A stretch of DNA of 64,000 nucleotides. Source: Sphingomonas sp. R647 (GTDB lineage Bacteria > Pseudomonadota > Alphaproteobacteria > Sphingomonadales > Sphingomonadaceae). The stretch spans positions 1 to 64,000 of the forward strand of contig NZ_JAIQXT010000003.1 in NCBI RefSeq assembly GCF_020177055.1, written 5' to 3'. Below, piece after piece: positions 53,032-60,421 of the stretch. The notes under the pieces were generated by a model. That model was not told the origin of the DNA and searched no databases. It saw only the letters and a list, made by a program, of their open reading frames with translations. How positions within the stretch are numbered: the first letter of the stretch is position 1; every line of letters begins with the position of its first letter. The translations under genes and the position numbers were made by a program.

Positions 53032-54029
53032 CAGCGGGCTCCCTCGACTTGAGCAATCAGTCGTTCAAACATGCGGTGCTGCCGTCGCACCTGCTCTCGG
53101 CTGTCGACCACCTGGACGTCCTGGATCCAGCGGTTGCCTTCATATTCGCTGGAGAGGTATCCGTCCCATCCCCCGGCGACTAGCTCCCGGATCACTTCAT
53201 CATAGGCGTGGGTGGGGTCGCGGTCATCTTCCGTCATTTCGTAGAACTTGGCCTGGATATGCCGGAAATAGGGGATGTAGTCCCGGATCCGCTTCGGGTT
53301 GGCGTAAGGATGATGGCGCAGGGTCTCGGCCATGCGTACCTCGGCGGGATTGCCCTTCATCTTCACCGCTACCTCGTAGATCGTGTACTCGGCCATGATC
53401 TTCTGCTCGTGCTGGTCGACGATGAACTGCGCGACCTCCGGGCGAGCACCCTGGCGAATGAACCGGTCGCGGTAGACCGGCGGGTAGTGCTTCATGAAAA
53501 TGCCCATGTCGGGCAGCAGGCCGAGATGCTTGGTGCCAAGCCTGTCCGCAACCTCGACGGTACGCAGGATCCATGCATGCTCCATGTGCCACGGTGAATG
53601 AACCTCCACGCCCATGTGCACGTCGAGCTCCTCGGCATAAGGCACGCACCGCTCGAGGATGTCGGGACGGACGAAAACCAGTACGCGCATGTTGCGGATG
53701 CCGAGCCGGTTGCAGAGCACGAGGTCGCGGCGAATAGAGGCGACCTGCTCGTCATCTGTCATCAACCGGTCCTTGCGGGCCTTGGTATCCAGGAACATGT
53801 CGTAGCAGGTGAGTTCGGTCCCATGCTTGGCCATCAGTTCCTTCCACCATGCGACCTGCCGGTCGTCGATGTTCGGGAAGCTCGGCATGTTCTGTTCGGG
53901 GAGGATTTCGATCCCCTTGGCGCCGATCGACGCCGCGAATGCGACGCAGTCCTCGATCGTCATCTGTCCCAGGAACATCTCTTCCTGGAAACTGTAGAGG
54001 CTGACGCCCCGTTTCACTCTCGCAGCCAT
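53031..54029 (-). CDS. TIM-barrel protein (C-glycoside deglycosidase alpha-subunit type)
   Basis: A 332-aa sugar isomerase-like barrel with the N-terminus RVKRGVSLYSFQEEMFLGQM and MTIEDCVAFAASIGAKGIEILPEQ, as in deglycosidase alpha subunits. Probable metal ligands are Glu in MGVEVHSPW, Asp in LLPDMGIF, His in YFRHIQAKFYEM and Glu in YLSSEYEGNRW. It should bind Mn2+ or similar and, with the DUF6379 partner, eliminate the aglycone from a 3-keto-glycoside. GGAGTGAG precedes the start. Its 5' region holds a GntR-like palindrome (54045) and a copy of the regional dyad (54288), suggesting double control. Confidence 0.87.
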   Translation of the reverse strand: MAARVKRGVSLYSFQEEMFLGQMTIEDCVAFAASIGAKGIEILPEQNMPSFPNIDDRQVAWWKELMAKHGTELTCYDMFLDTKARKDRLMTDDEQVASIRRDLVLCNRLGIRNMRVLVFVRPDILERCVPYAEELDVHMGVEVHSPWHMEHAWILRTVEVADRLGTKHLGLLPDMGIFMKHYPPVYRDRFIRQGARPEVAQFIVDQHEQKIMAEYTIYEVAVKMKGNPAEVRMAETLRHHPYANPKRIRDYIPYFRHIQAKFYEMTEDDRDPTHAYDEVIRELVAGGWDGYLSSEYEGNRWIQDVQVVDSREQVRRQHRMFERLIAQVEGAR

Positions 54030-54044
54030 CTAATCTCACTCCAC

Positions 54045-54054
54045 TGATATATTA
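54045..54054 (-). promoter_or_regulatory. Candidate GntR half-conserved palindrome
   Basis: TGATATATTA differs from the core of the GntR-region palindrome (TGATATATCA at 49846-49855) at one base. It lies 16 bases upstream of the alpha-type gene start. Confidence 0.4.
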
Positions 54055-54287
54055 TTGCTCAACGTCGGCTTGGCGAGCCGAAGCTGCAATCGGCGTCCGT
54101 CACGTCGCCGGCATTCGCGCGACGCAAGTGCGGTCGCCGTGCTGCGTAGCGGCTCAACCACGCTCCGAAACGGCGAGCCCGTTCGATCGTCCATGATGCA
54201 ACGGTCTGCCTCTCCTGACCGGCGCACCACGAAAATCGGGCATTTCCACCGAAGCAAGCCATCGGCAAAGCGCGTATGAACCGAAAC

Positions 54288-54303
54288 TAGTATCATCATT
54301 CTG
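54288..54303. promoter_or_regulatory. TAGAAT-N4-ATTCTA operator copy
   Basis: TAGTAT-CATC-ATTCTG matches the dyad at 10 of 12 positions, including the same CATC spacer as the copy at 31631. It lies in the 443-bp region between the divergent alpha-type gene (54029) and MFS gene (54473). Apart from this and the two ATATATTA elements I see no gene in that region. Confidence 0.5.
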
Positions 54304-54427
54304 ATTTTGTCAAATTATCGTTGTGCGCGCTCCATCGCCGCCTTCGGGGTTCACACGCCGCGCAGCACTCCGGTCACATCGGATCCGAAGGTCTGCACCC
54401 TCACATCCGGAATTGAACTGGATGCAC

Positions 54428-54437
54428 TAATATATTA
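54428..54437 (+). promoter_or_regulatory. Candidate GntR-type palindrome before the MFS gene
   Basis: TAATATATTA is an exact 10-bp palindrome, 35 bases before the MFS start codon, matching the GntR-region core at 8 of 10 positions symmetrically. It may instead be part of an AT-rich -10 region. Confidence 0.4.
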
Positions 54438-54472
54438 CAGAGCCCGCCGATCGATATTGGGGAGAGGCCGAG

Positions 54473-55690
54473 ATGTGGAACTTGGCGGCCTATTGGCGCG
54501 GACTTCCATTAAAACCGCAGGGCATCGTCGTCGTCCTTGCCGGCTTCCTGCCGATGCTCGCCATTGTCGCGATGGGCCCGGCAGTGCCCACGCTCATCGC
54601 GCATTTTGCGAACGACCCCGACGCCCGTGCGCAGGTTCCGGCGCTGATCGGGGCGCCCGGATTGACCATGGCCGTCCTTGCTCCCTTCAGCGGGCTGCTG
54701 GTCGACAAATTCGGGCGCAGGCAATTGCTACTGGTGGCGACCGCGTTCTACGCCGTGTTCGGCACAGTCCCTCTGCTCCTCGAAAGCCTTGACCAGATTT
54801 ACGTATCCCGCCTGCTGCTCGGCATCTCTGAGGCCGTCATCCTCACCGTCGTGAACACCCTGATTGCAGACTATTGGGACGACAAGGGCCGCAAGAACTG
54901 GCTGTTCCTCCAAAGCCTGATCGGCCCCGTGTTTGGCGGGCTCGTCGGGCTGAGCGTTGGCGAGGCGAGCAAGCTGCAGTGGAACGCGGTCTTTTTCGTC
55001 TACCTCGCCGCCATCCCCATCTGGGCGGCAATGATGGTGTGGTTGTTCGAACCCAAGAAAGCGGAGGTTGACGAACAATCCGCCGAGCAGGCTGTCGCGA
55101 AGACGGCCTTTCCGTGGCGGAGTGCGGCTCTCACGGCACTCGTCACATTCTTTGCTGCGATGCTTTATTACGTGTTCATCATCAACGGCGCCCTTGCATT
55201 CGCCGAGGTTGGTGTGACGGAGCCCGATCGCTATGCGCAGCTAATCGTCGTGCCAACTCTGTTCTTTCTGGTCGGCGCGGTCCTGTTCCGTATCCTCGCT
55301 AATCGCAGCTATGCGCTCCAGCTTGCGGTATTCTTCGCGCTGCTGGGGGCAGGGCTGGCGGCGATCGGTCTGGCTGAAACACCGAGTGCAATGGCAGCTG
55401 GCGTCATCGTCCAGCAGACGGCGGCTGGCATGGCGGTACCGACATTGCTGGCATGGACCCACTCGAAGTTCGACTTTGCGCATCGCGGCCGGGCCATGGG
55501 CATTTGGACCGCCGCATTCTTCCTCGCGCAGTCACAGTCTCCCAGGCTCGTCCACGTTCTCGATCAGTCCACGGGATCAATGCAGGGCGCGTTCCTGACC
55601 GCTGGAATCGTTGGGATCGTGGCGGGCGCGGTGGGGGTTGTGATCGCGCTAGCCTTGCGCAAGCCCCCCCAAGCACTTGCGTCGGAATAA
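54473..55690 (+). CDS. MFS transporter
   Basis: A 405-aa, 12-helix carrier starting behind GGGGAGAGG. DKFGRRQLLLVATAFYAVFG is the loop 2-3 motif, followed by LLLGISEAVILTVVNTLIADYWDDKGRKNW. It is a paralogue of the carrier at 30318-31535, and both lie next to a copy of the TAGAAT dyad. Divergent from the deglycosidase-type pair, it is the likely importer of their glycoside substrate. A weak hairpin, GAACGCG / CGCGTTC (55704-55725) with a short T-run, could terminate it. Confidence 0.9.
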   Translation: MWNLAAYWRGLPLKPQGIVVVLAGFLPMLAIVAMGPAVPTLIAHFANDPDARAQVPALIGAPGLTMAVLAPFSGLLVDKFGRRQLLLVATAFYAVFGTVPLLLESLDQIYVSRLLLGISEAVILTVVNTLIADYWDDKGRKNWLFLQSLIGPVFGGLVGLSVGEASKLQWNAVFFVYLAAIPIWAAMMVWLFEPKKAEVDEQSAEQAVAKTAFPWRSAALTALVTFFAAMLYYVFIINGALAFAEVGVTEPDRYAQLIVVPTLFFLVGAVLFRILANRSYALQLAVFFALLGAGLAAIGLAETPSAMAAGVIVQQTAAGMAVPTLLAWTHSKFDFAHRGRAMGIWTAAFFLAQSQSPRLVHVLDQSTGSMQGAFLTAGIVGIVAGAVGVVIALALRKPPQALASE

Positions 55691-56473
55691 TTGCGGTACC
55701 GCCGAACGCGCGGGTCCTCGCGTTCTTTGCACCCGACGGATAAAGGGGCGCAAAACGAACAAATGCAGGCGCGCTTACGCAAACCGAACCCCAATTTTCT
55801 GGGGCACCGGCGGTCGCGGAATGTCCGCAATCGGGGAGCTGCCGGTTAGTCGGGAACGACCGCCTAGGGGTCGAAACCTGAAGGGACGCTTTTCCGCAAG
55901 CACCGCGATTTCTTGCCCTTCCGGATACGACCCCAGAGTGGGTCGGTCACCAAGATTAGGGCGCTTCCCAGCTTTGAACGCTCGTGACCTCTAATCGTCT
56001 GACAATTCATTGGCGCCCATCAGTATTCGCCAAATATCTGATTTTCGACGCTGCTCGAGTGCGTCATTTCGCGAAAGCTGCACATAACGAAGGCGGTATA
56101 CAGTCTCGGTTCAATTTAGGTGGCGCCGGCCAGTGTGAACAAATGGCCGCTTATCCCATGTCATCGCCCCAAACGAGACGGGACCCTTTCCCACTCACAT
56201 TCAGCCATAGAGCGGCCCGCTCGCTGATGCCCGAAGCCGACATTACAGCTGCGTTTCTGGTGACCGGTTTTGGGCAAAGTGGCGTGCGGCCGTAATGACC
56301 AGTACTAGGGCGCTAAGCGGCCGAAAGTCCTACAACGCTGATTGCCGGGTGTTCGCGGGGCGCGTGTTCACAGGTCGATAAGCACCCCAGCCTATTTATC
56401 AAGCGATGCGGGCGGCGATCACCCTTGAGCCATTTTCGAAGATCGCGCGCCTGTACGGAGAGGGAGCGCTGTG
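55691..56473. other. Gene-free region with degenerate intergenic repeats
   Basis: I find no convincing gene here; the open frames lack ribosome binding sites and coding bias. It holds a weak terminator-like hairpin (55704-55728), the second copy of a dispersed repeat (55875-55935) and further non-coding sequence of the kind often seen between sphingomonad accessory genes. It marks the boundary between the catabolic region and the mobile-island genes. Confidence 0.6.
55875..55935 (+). repeat. Dispersed intergenic repeat, copy 2
   Basis: 48 of 61 bases match copy 1 (9755-9815, minus strand). The two copies are in opposite orientation and lie close to either end of the catabolic region, 46 kb apart. 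Confidence 0.6.
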
Positions 56474-56776
56474 ATGTCGCCGAAGAATGCGGATGAGTTT
56501 CGAGCGAGCCTGAAGCAACGGGCGGAGGCAGCGAAGGGGCTCGAGAAGGACCTGCTGAGCGAGGTGCCGCAGCTTTACGGTGCGCCTGACTGCCTTGCAC
56601 CACATGGCGATCCTGGGATCTCCTTGGCGAAGATCCATCGCGACGAATTGAAGCGGCGCAATGGTGGGGGTGTTCCCGACTCCGCCACAAAGCGTTCGGA
56701 TGTGCAGCTTCCGTTTGAGCGCGCTCTGCCCATCTTTGGGCTGATCGCGATCGCGCTGCTATTCTTCTTTGACTAA
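56474..56776 (+). CDS. Small hypothetical protein with C-terminal membrane helix
   Basis: A 100-aa protein starting MSPKNADEFRASLKQR (ATG 56474; a GTG precedes it directly; GAGAGGGAG upstream). The first 75 residues are charged and probably helical. The last 18 (ALPIFGLIAIALLFFF) form a single membrane helix, giving a tail-anchored arrangement. No family recognised. It is convergent with an AlpA-type gene in an island segment. Confidence 0.6.
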   Translation: MSPKNADEFRASLKQRAEAAKGLEKDLLSEVPQLYGAPDCLAPHGDPGISLAKIHRDELKRRNGGGVPDSATKRSDVQLPFERALPIFGLIAIALLFFFD

Positions 56777-56788
56777 CAGGCCCGGCGT

Positions 56789-56992
56789 TCAATCTTCGAC
56801 GCGATAGAACATCGGGTTGCGGAGCCAGGCGTCGATCGCGGACTCCCGCCAACCGGCGCAGCGCGTGCTGATCTGCACGTTCTTCGGGAATGTGCCATTC
56901 TGCATCTTCCGGTACATTGTGGAGCGGCTGAGCCCGGTACGATCTAGGACGGTGTTGATCCGCAGGATGCGGTCTGGGGTTTCGGTCTGCAT
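56789..56992 (-). CDS. AlpA-family DNA-binding protein
   Basis: A 67-aa single-domain protein (start MQTETPDRILR). LRINTVLDRTGLSRSTMYRKMQNGTF is the MerR-like HTH of AlpA regulators, followed by SAIDAWL. AlpA proteins switch on integrase or excision genes of prophages and islands. The nearest island partners here are the integrase at 8029 and the HTH protein at 60422. It is transcribed away from the ArdC operon. Confidence 0.88.
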   Translation of the reverse strand: MQTETPDRILRINTVLDRTGLSRSTMYRKMQNGTFPKNVQISTRCAGWRESAIDAWLRNPMFYRVED

Positions 56993-57735
56993 TGCTATTT
57001 CCTTGCACTGTCTGCGTCTGACTGGTGCCCCCCGAGGCAATTTGGGCGGGAATCCTCGCCTCTGAACAGATCCTCTCTGGTGTCAGGAGGGTCTTGTGCG
57101 GTGCCAGCGTGCAAACACGAGCTCTGGCGTAAGTTGGTCGTTTGAGGGGGCAAGTATCAGGGCGTCTCACGCGTGGCGTGACCGCGCTCTACACCGCTGG
57201 CGCGTCGCCGAGTCGCTGTGCGTCTCGGCCCATTCGGGTGAGGATCGCGTGACGCGGGCCGGGCGCTGCTCGGCAGCGGAACGCGATTGTCGATGAGCGT
57301 GCGCTGGCGGACTTCTGCGAAGCCGCCAGGGTCCGCAGTGCCCTTTGCTTTCCGCGTGGCACGCTCGATCCGGCCGGAGGGCGCGGCGGCGGCTGGCGCA
57401 CAGTCGCGCGCGCACGCCGCCGCGACGGCCGTCCGGATTCGAGAGTGCGTGTTTGTGCAGCTCTTTGGAGCTGGGCGGCGCTGCGCGCCGATTGTTGCGG
57501 TCACCGCGCTTGGGCGCGGTGGCGTTGGCGCGCCGAGCGCGATCTGGCGGAGGTGGGCGTCGCTACTCTTTGAACCCGCCGCGGCGTGCCGCAACCCCGG
57601 CTGTGCCGGGGTCCTTCTCTTCGTTTCGGCCCTCCGGGTGCGGCCCGCCTTTGTCGGCGGGATCGCCGGTCCGCTCCTGCCGCCCACCCCCGCCATTCCG
57701 GCGCCGGTTGCGGTGGTTTGAAGGAGTGAGGAGCG
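56993..57735. other. Very GC-rich leader region before ardC
   Basis: No gene is convincing in these 743 bases; the overlapping frames are low-complexity (Arg, Ala and Pro-rich) and lack ribosome binding sites. It contains several hairpins, including the one at 57595-57611 listed separately. Such long leaders upstream of ArdC genes may hold the promoter and single-strand-activated or attenuating structures. Confidence 0.5.
57595..57623 (+). terminator. Terminator-like hairpin in the ardC leader
   Basis: CCCCGGC-TGT-GCCGGGG (57595-57611) followed by the T/C-rich TCCTTCTCTTCG, about 110 bases before the ardC ribosome binding site. Could act as an attenuator. Confidence 0.45.
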
Positions 57736-58632
57736 ATGAAGATCGGAAACGAGCGTGCGAGCCTCTATGCCGAGGTGACGGCGCGGGTGATTGCCGAGCT
57801 GGAGGCAGGGCGGCTGCCTTGGGTACAGCCTTGGGATGCGGCTTCGTGCGGGTGCGCGATGCCCGCCAATGCGGTCACCGGGCGCCGTTATTCGGGGATC
57901 AATGTGCTGATCCTTTGGGCTGCGGTGGTCGAGGGCGGCTATGCATCGCAGCGCTGGCTGACCTTCAAGCAGGCACAGGTAGCGGGCGGCACTGTGCGCA
58001 AGGGCGAGCGGGGCACGACCGTCTGTTATGCCGATCGCTTCACGCCGAAGGATGAAGCGGAACGCGCGCGCGACGAGGATCGCGAGGCGCGGCAGCTGGC
58101 GTTCCTGAAGCGGTTTACGGTGTTCAATGTCGCGCAGTGCGAGGGGTTGCCCGAGCAGCTTACCGAGCTGTCAAAGGTGCAGAACGAGGTCGATATTCTG
58201 CCGCAAGTTCGGACGTTGATCGACGCGAGCGGCGCGGACTTTCGGGTTGGCGGAGGTGAGGCCTATTACTCGCCGTGCGGCGACTATGTCGCGGTGCCGC
58301 CGCAGGCAGCGTTCGGCGAGCCGATCAACTGGTATCGCACCGCGCTGCACGAGCTTGGGCATTGGACCGGGCACAGCAGCCGGTTGGACCGTAACCAGCG
58401 CGGCGGGTTCGGCAGTGCGGATTATGCCCGCGAGGAGCTGGTCGCGGAGATGGCGAGCGCATTCGTCTGCGCGTCGCTGGCGATCGCGCCGACCGTGCGG
58501 CATACCGATTACATCGGCTCATGGCTTGCGGTGCTACGTGATGATGAGCGCGCGATTTTCCGGGCCGCGAGTGCGGCCAGCAAGGCCGCTGACTACCTGT
58601 TGGCATTCGCGCCAGAGGGGGCGGTGTCGTGA
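57736..58632 (+). CDS. ardC: ArdC-like antirestriction protein (ssDNA-binding plus zincin)
   Basis: A 298-aa protein behind AGGAGTGAGGAG. The N-terminal ArdC domain (about 1-125) shows LEAGRLPWVQPWDA, GRRYSGINVLILW and TFKQAQVAGGTVRKGERGT. The C-terminal half is a zincin-type peptidase with HELGHWTGH and a downstream Glu (YAREELVAEMASAF). ArdC proteins bind single-stranded DNA and protect incoming plasmid or island DNA from restriction during conjugation. Its stop overlaps the next start by four bases (GTGA). Confidence 0.93.
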   Translation: MKIGNERASLYAEVTARVIAELEAGRLPWVQPWDAASCGCAMPANAVTGRRYSGINVLILWAAVVEGGYASQRWLTFKQAQVAGGTVRKGERGTTVCYADRFTPKDEAERARDEDREARQLAFLKRFTVFNVAQCEGLPEQLTELSKVQNEVDILPQVRTLIDASGADFRVGGGEAYYSPCGDYVAVPPQAAFGEPINWYRTALHELGHWTGHSSRLDRNQRGGFGSADYAREELVAEMASAFVCASLAIAPTVRHTDYIGSWLAVLRDDERAIFRAASAASKAADYLLAFAPEGAVS

Positions 58633-58862
58633 CCGCGCGCGCGCGGGAAGGGTCGGTTGCGGAGCTGGCGCTGCGCATCGCGGGTGCGCTGCCGACCATC
58701 GAACCGCTGCCCCGCGCGGTGTTCGATCGGCACCGCTATAGTGACATGGACTACACTGCGATCGCGGACGAACTCGGCATCACCGTTGCCGAAGTCGAGC
58801 GCGCGATGGCCGATGCCATGCTGCACATCATGCGCTGCACCAACGCCGATGACGGGTCGTAG
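58629..58862 (+). CDS. Small sigma-70 region 4-like protein
   Basis: A 77-aa protein with a GTG start inside the ardC stop (GTGA overlap). LPRAVFDRHRYSDMDYTAIADELGITVAEVERAMADAMLHI is split here only to show that its pattern is the HTH of sigma region 4: the helices are DYTAIADELG and TVAEVERAMADAM. No region 2 is present, so it is not a complete sigma factor; a small DNA-binding regulator is more likely. Co-translated with ArdC. Confidence 0.75.
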   Translation: MTARAREGSVAELALRIAGALPTIEPLPRAVFDRHRYSDMDYTAIADELGITVAEVERAMADAMLHIMRCTNADDGS

Positions 58863-58922
58863 ACCCGCCATCGGCGCACATATCTGCTTGGCATTTGATG
58901 CTCAAAGCGCGAGTCTGGCGCG

Positions 58923-59834
58923 ATGAACACCGACCTCGACCATCTGCCCGAAGGCAAGCGCCGCGAGCTGGCGCACGTGGTCGACGTGCTGCGCGAGCAC
59001 TTCGCGTTCGCGACCGCGCGACGCACCCAGGTGCGCACGCGCGGCGGCCAGCTGCTCAAGATCATCCTGTTCGGAAGCTATGCGCGCGGCGACTGGATCG
59101 AGGACCCCGTCGGGCGCTATTTCTCGGATTATGACCTGCTCGTGGTGGTCAACCGCGAGGAGTTCACCGACATCGCCGACTACTGGGAGAAGGCCGAGGC
59201 GCAGTTGCTTGAGGAGCTATCGGCGGGGCAGATCCTGCGCACCCCGGTGAGCCTGATCTACCACGACATCGACGACGTGAACGAGAAGCTGCGGCTTGGA
59301 CGCTACTTCTTCATGGACATCCTGCGCGAGGGCATCGTCCTGTTTGACGAGCCGGGATCTGCGTTCGTCGAGCCGCAGCCGCTGTCTCCCGAACAGGCGC
59401 TGCAGGAGACGCGGGATTATTATGAGGAGTGGTTCGAGAGCGCTGAGGATTTCCTTGAAAGCGCGACGGATGCGCTGGGCAAAGGCAAGGGAAAGCTAGC
59501 TGCCTTTCTTCTCCATCAGGCGACCGAGCGCTTCTACCACTGCCTGTTTCTGGTCCGCACACTCTACAGCCCGAAGACCCATAATCTGAACCGACTGCGC
59601 GACATGGCCGAGCAGCTCGAGCCATCGCTCAAGGCGGTGTGGCCACGCGACACCCGTGTCCAGAAGCGCTGCTATTCGCTGCTGCGCGACGCCTATGTGA
59701 AGGCGCGCTACTCGCGTTCGTACCGCATCACTGGGGAAGAATTGGAGTGGATTTCCGAGCGGATTTCGGTGCTGCAGACGCTCGTTCGCGAGGCCTGCGA
59801 ACAGCGGATCGAGACACTCGCGACTGCTGCTTAG
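58923..59834 (+). CDS. Nucleotidyltransferase-HEPN fusion protein
   Basis: A 303-aa protein joining an N-terminal MNT-type nucleotidyltransferase (LFGSYARGDW, then SDYDLLVVV supplying the two Asp ligands, about residues 48-78) to a C-terminal HEPN domain (about 160-300: AAFLLHQATERFYHCLFLV, KTHNLNRLRDMAEQ, DAYVKARYSRSY). HEPN/MNT pairs are usually separate toxin and antitoxin genes, where the transferase modifies the HEPN RNase. Here both are on one chain, which could be self-regulated. The strict R-x4-6-H RNase motif is not obvious. Island gene, ribosome binding site weak. Confidence 0.85.
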   Translation: MNTDLDHLPEGKRRELAHVVDVLREHFAFATARRTQVRTRGGQLLKIILFGSYARGDWIEDPVGRYFSDYDLLVVVNREEFTDIADYWEKAEAQLLEELSAGQILRTPVSLIYHDIDDVNEKLRLGRYFFMDILREGIVLFDEPGSAFVEPQPLSPEQALQETRDYYEEWFESAEDFLESATDALGKGKGKLAAFLLHQATERFYHCLFLVRTLYSPKTHNLNRLRDMAEQLEPSLKAVWPRDTRVQKRCYSLLRDAYVKARYSRSYRITGEELEWISERISVLQTLVREACEQRIETLATAA

Positions 59835-60421
59835 GCCGCGCTTGATCGTCCATCTCTCGCGTCAATTCTTGCGCCTCCCGGCACGGTGAAAGCGCGCCGC
59901 TTTGCGGCTCGACCCCGTCGATTTCCCCAAGATTCGGCAGGCCGAGATCGGCGCTCGCGATGACCAGTGGGAGCCGAGTGCCTGGCGCCGCGAGTCGCCG
60001 TTTGCTCGGGTGAGGGGCATCGCTTGAGGAGCGGGTCGGAGGGGTCTCGGGAGGGGGATTACGATTGCGAGATAAAGGCGCCGCCGTCGGTCGGTGCGCA
60101 TATGGTTGTTTTTGAACGTGAATTTGCGACGGCGCTAACCATCGGCTGCCGTCGCCTCTGTTGAATTCTCTATTTGAATCAAGGGCTAAGGCGATGGCAA
60201 CCTACGCCAGTCTGCGACGCTGCCGGACCACACTGGCGCGATGAACAGCGCGCCGATCGGGCGCCGCCGTCGGCCTAGGCCGGGAATGGCGTAGAAGAGG
60301 CGGGCGTGGCGTGCAGATAGCCCGTGGCGCCCGGATGCTTTGATGCCGATAATCGATGTGAACTGGCCGCCGAGGGGCAGCGGCTGGCTCGAGACCGGAC
60401 CGCATCGAGAGGAGTTTCGGG
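59835..60421. other. Gene-free region
   Basis: No convincing gene in 587 bases. A hairpin GCGACGGC / GCCGTCGC (60126-60133 and 60148-60155) is visible without a T-run. The minus-strand open frames here lack ribosome binding sites and any recognisable domain. Confidence 0.5.

Noticed and set aside
55984..56295. 103-codon frame in the intergenic region
   Set aside because: No ribosome binding site, lies in degenerate repeat-like sequence, no domain.
57287..58055. Two Arg/Pro/Ala-rich plus-strand frames in and beyond the ardC leader
   Set aside because: Composition reflects GC content; the second overlaps ardC out of frame; no initiation signal.
60126..60155. Hairpin GCGACGGC / GCCGTCGC as a terminator
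   Set aside because: No T-run on either strand and about 290 bases from the nearest stop codon.
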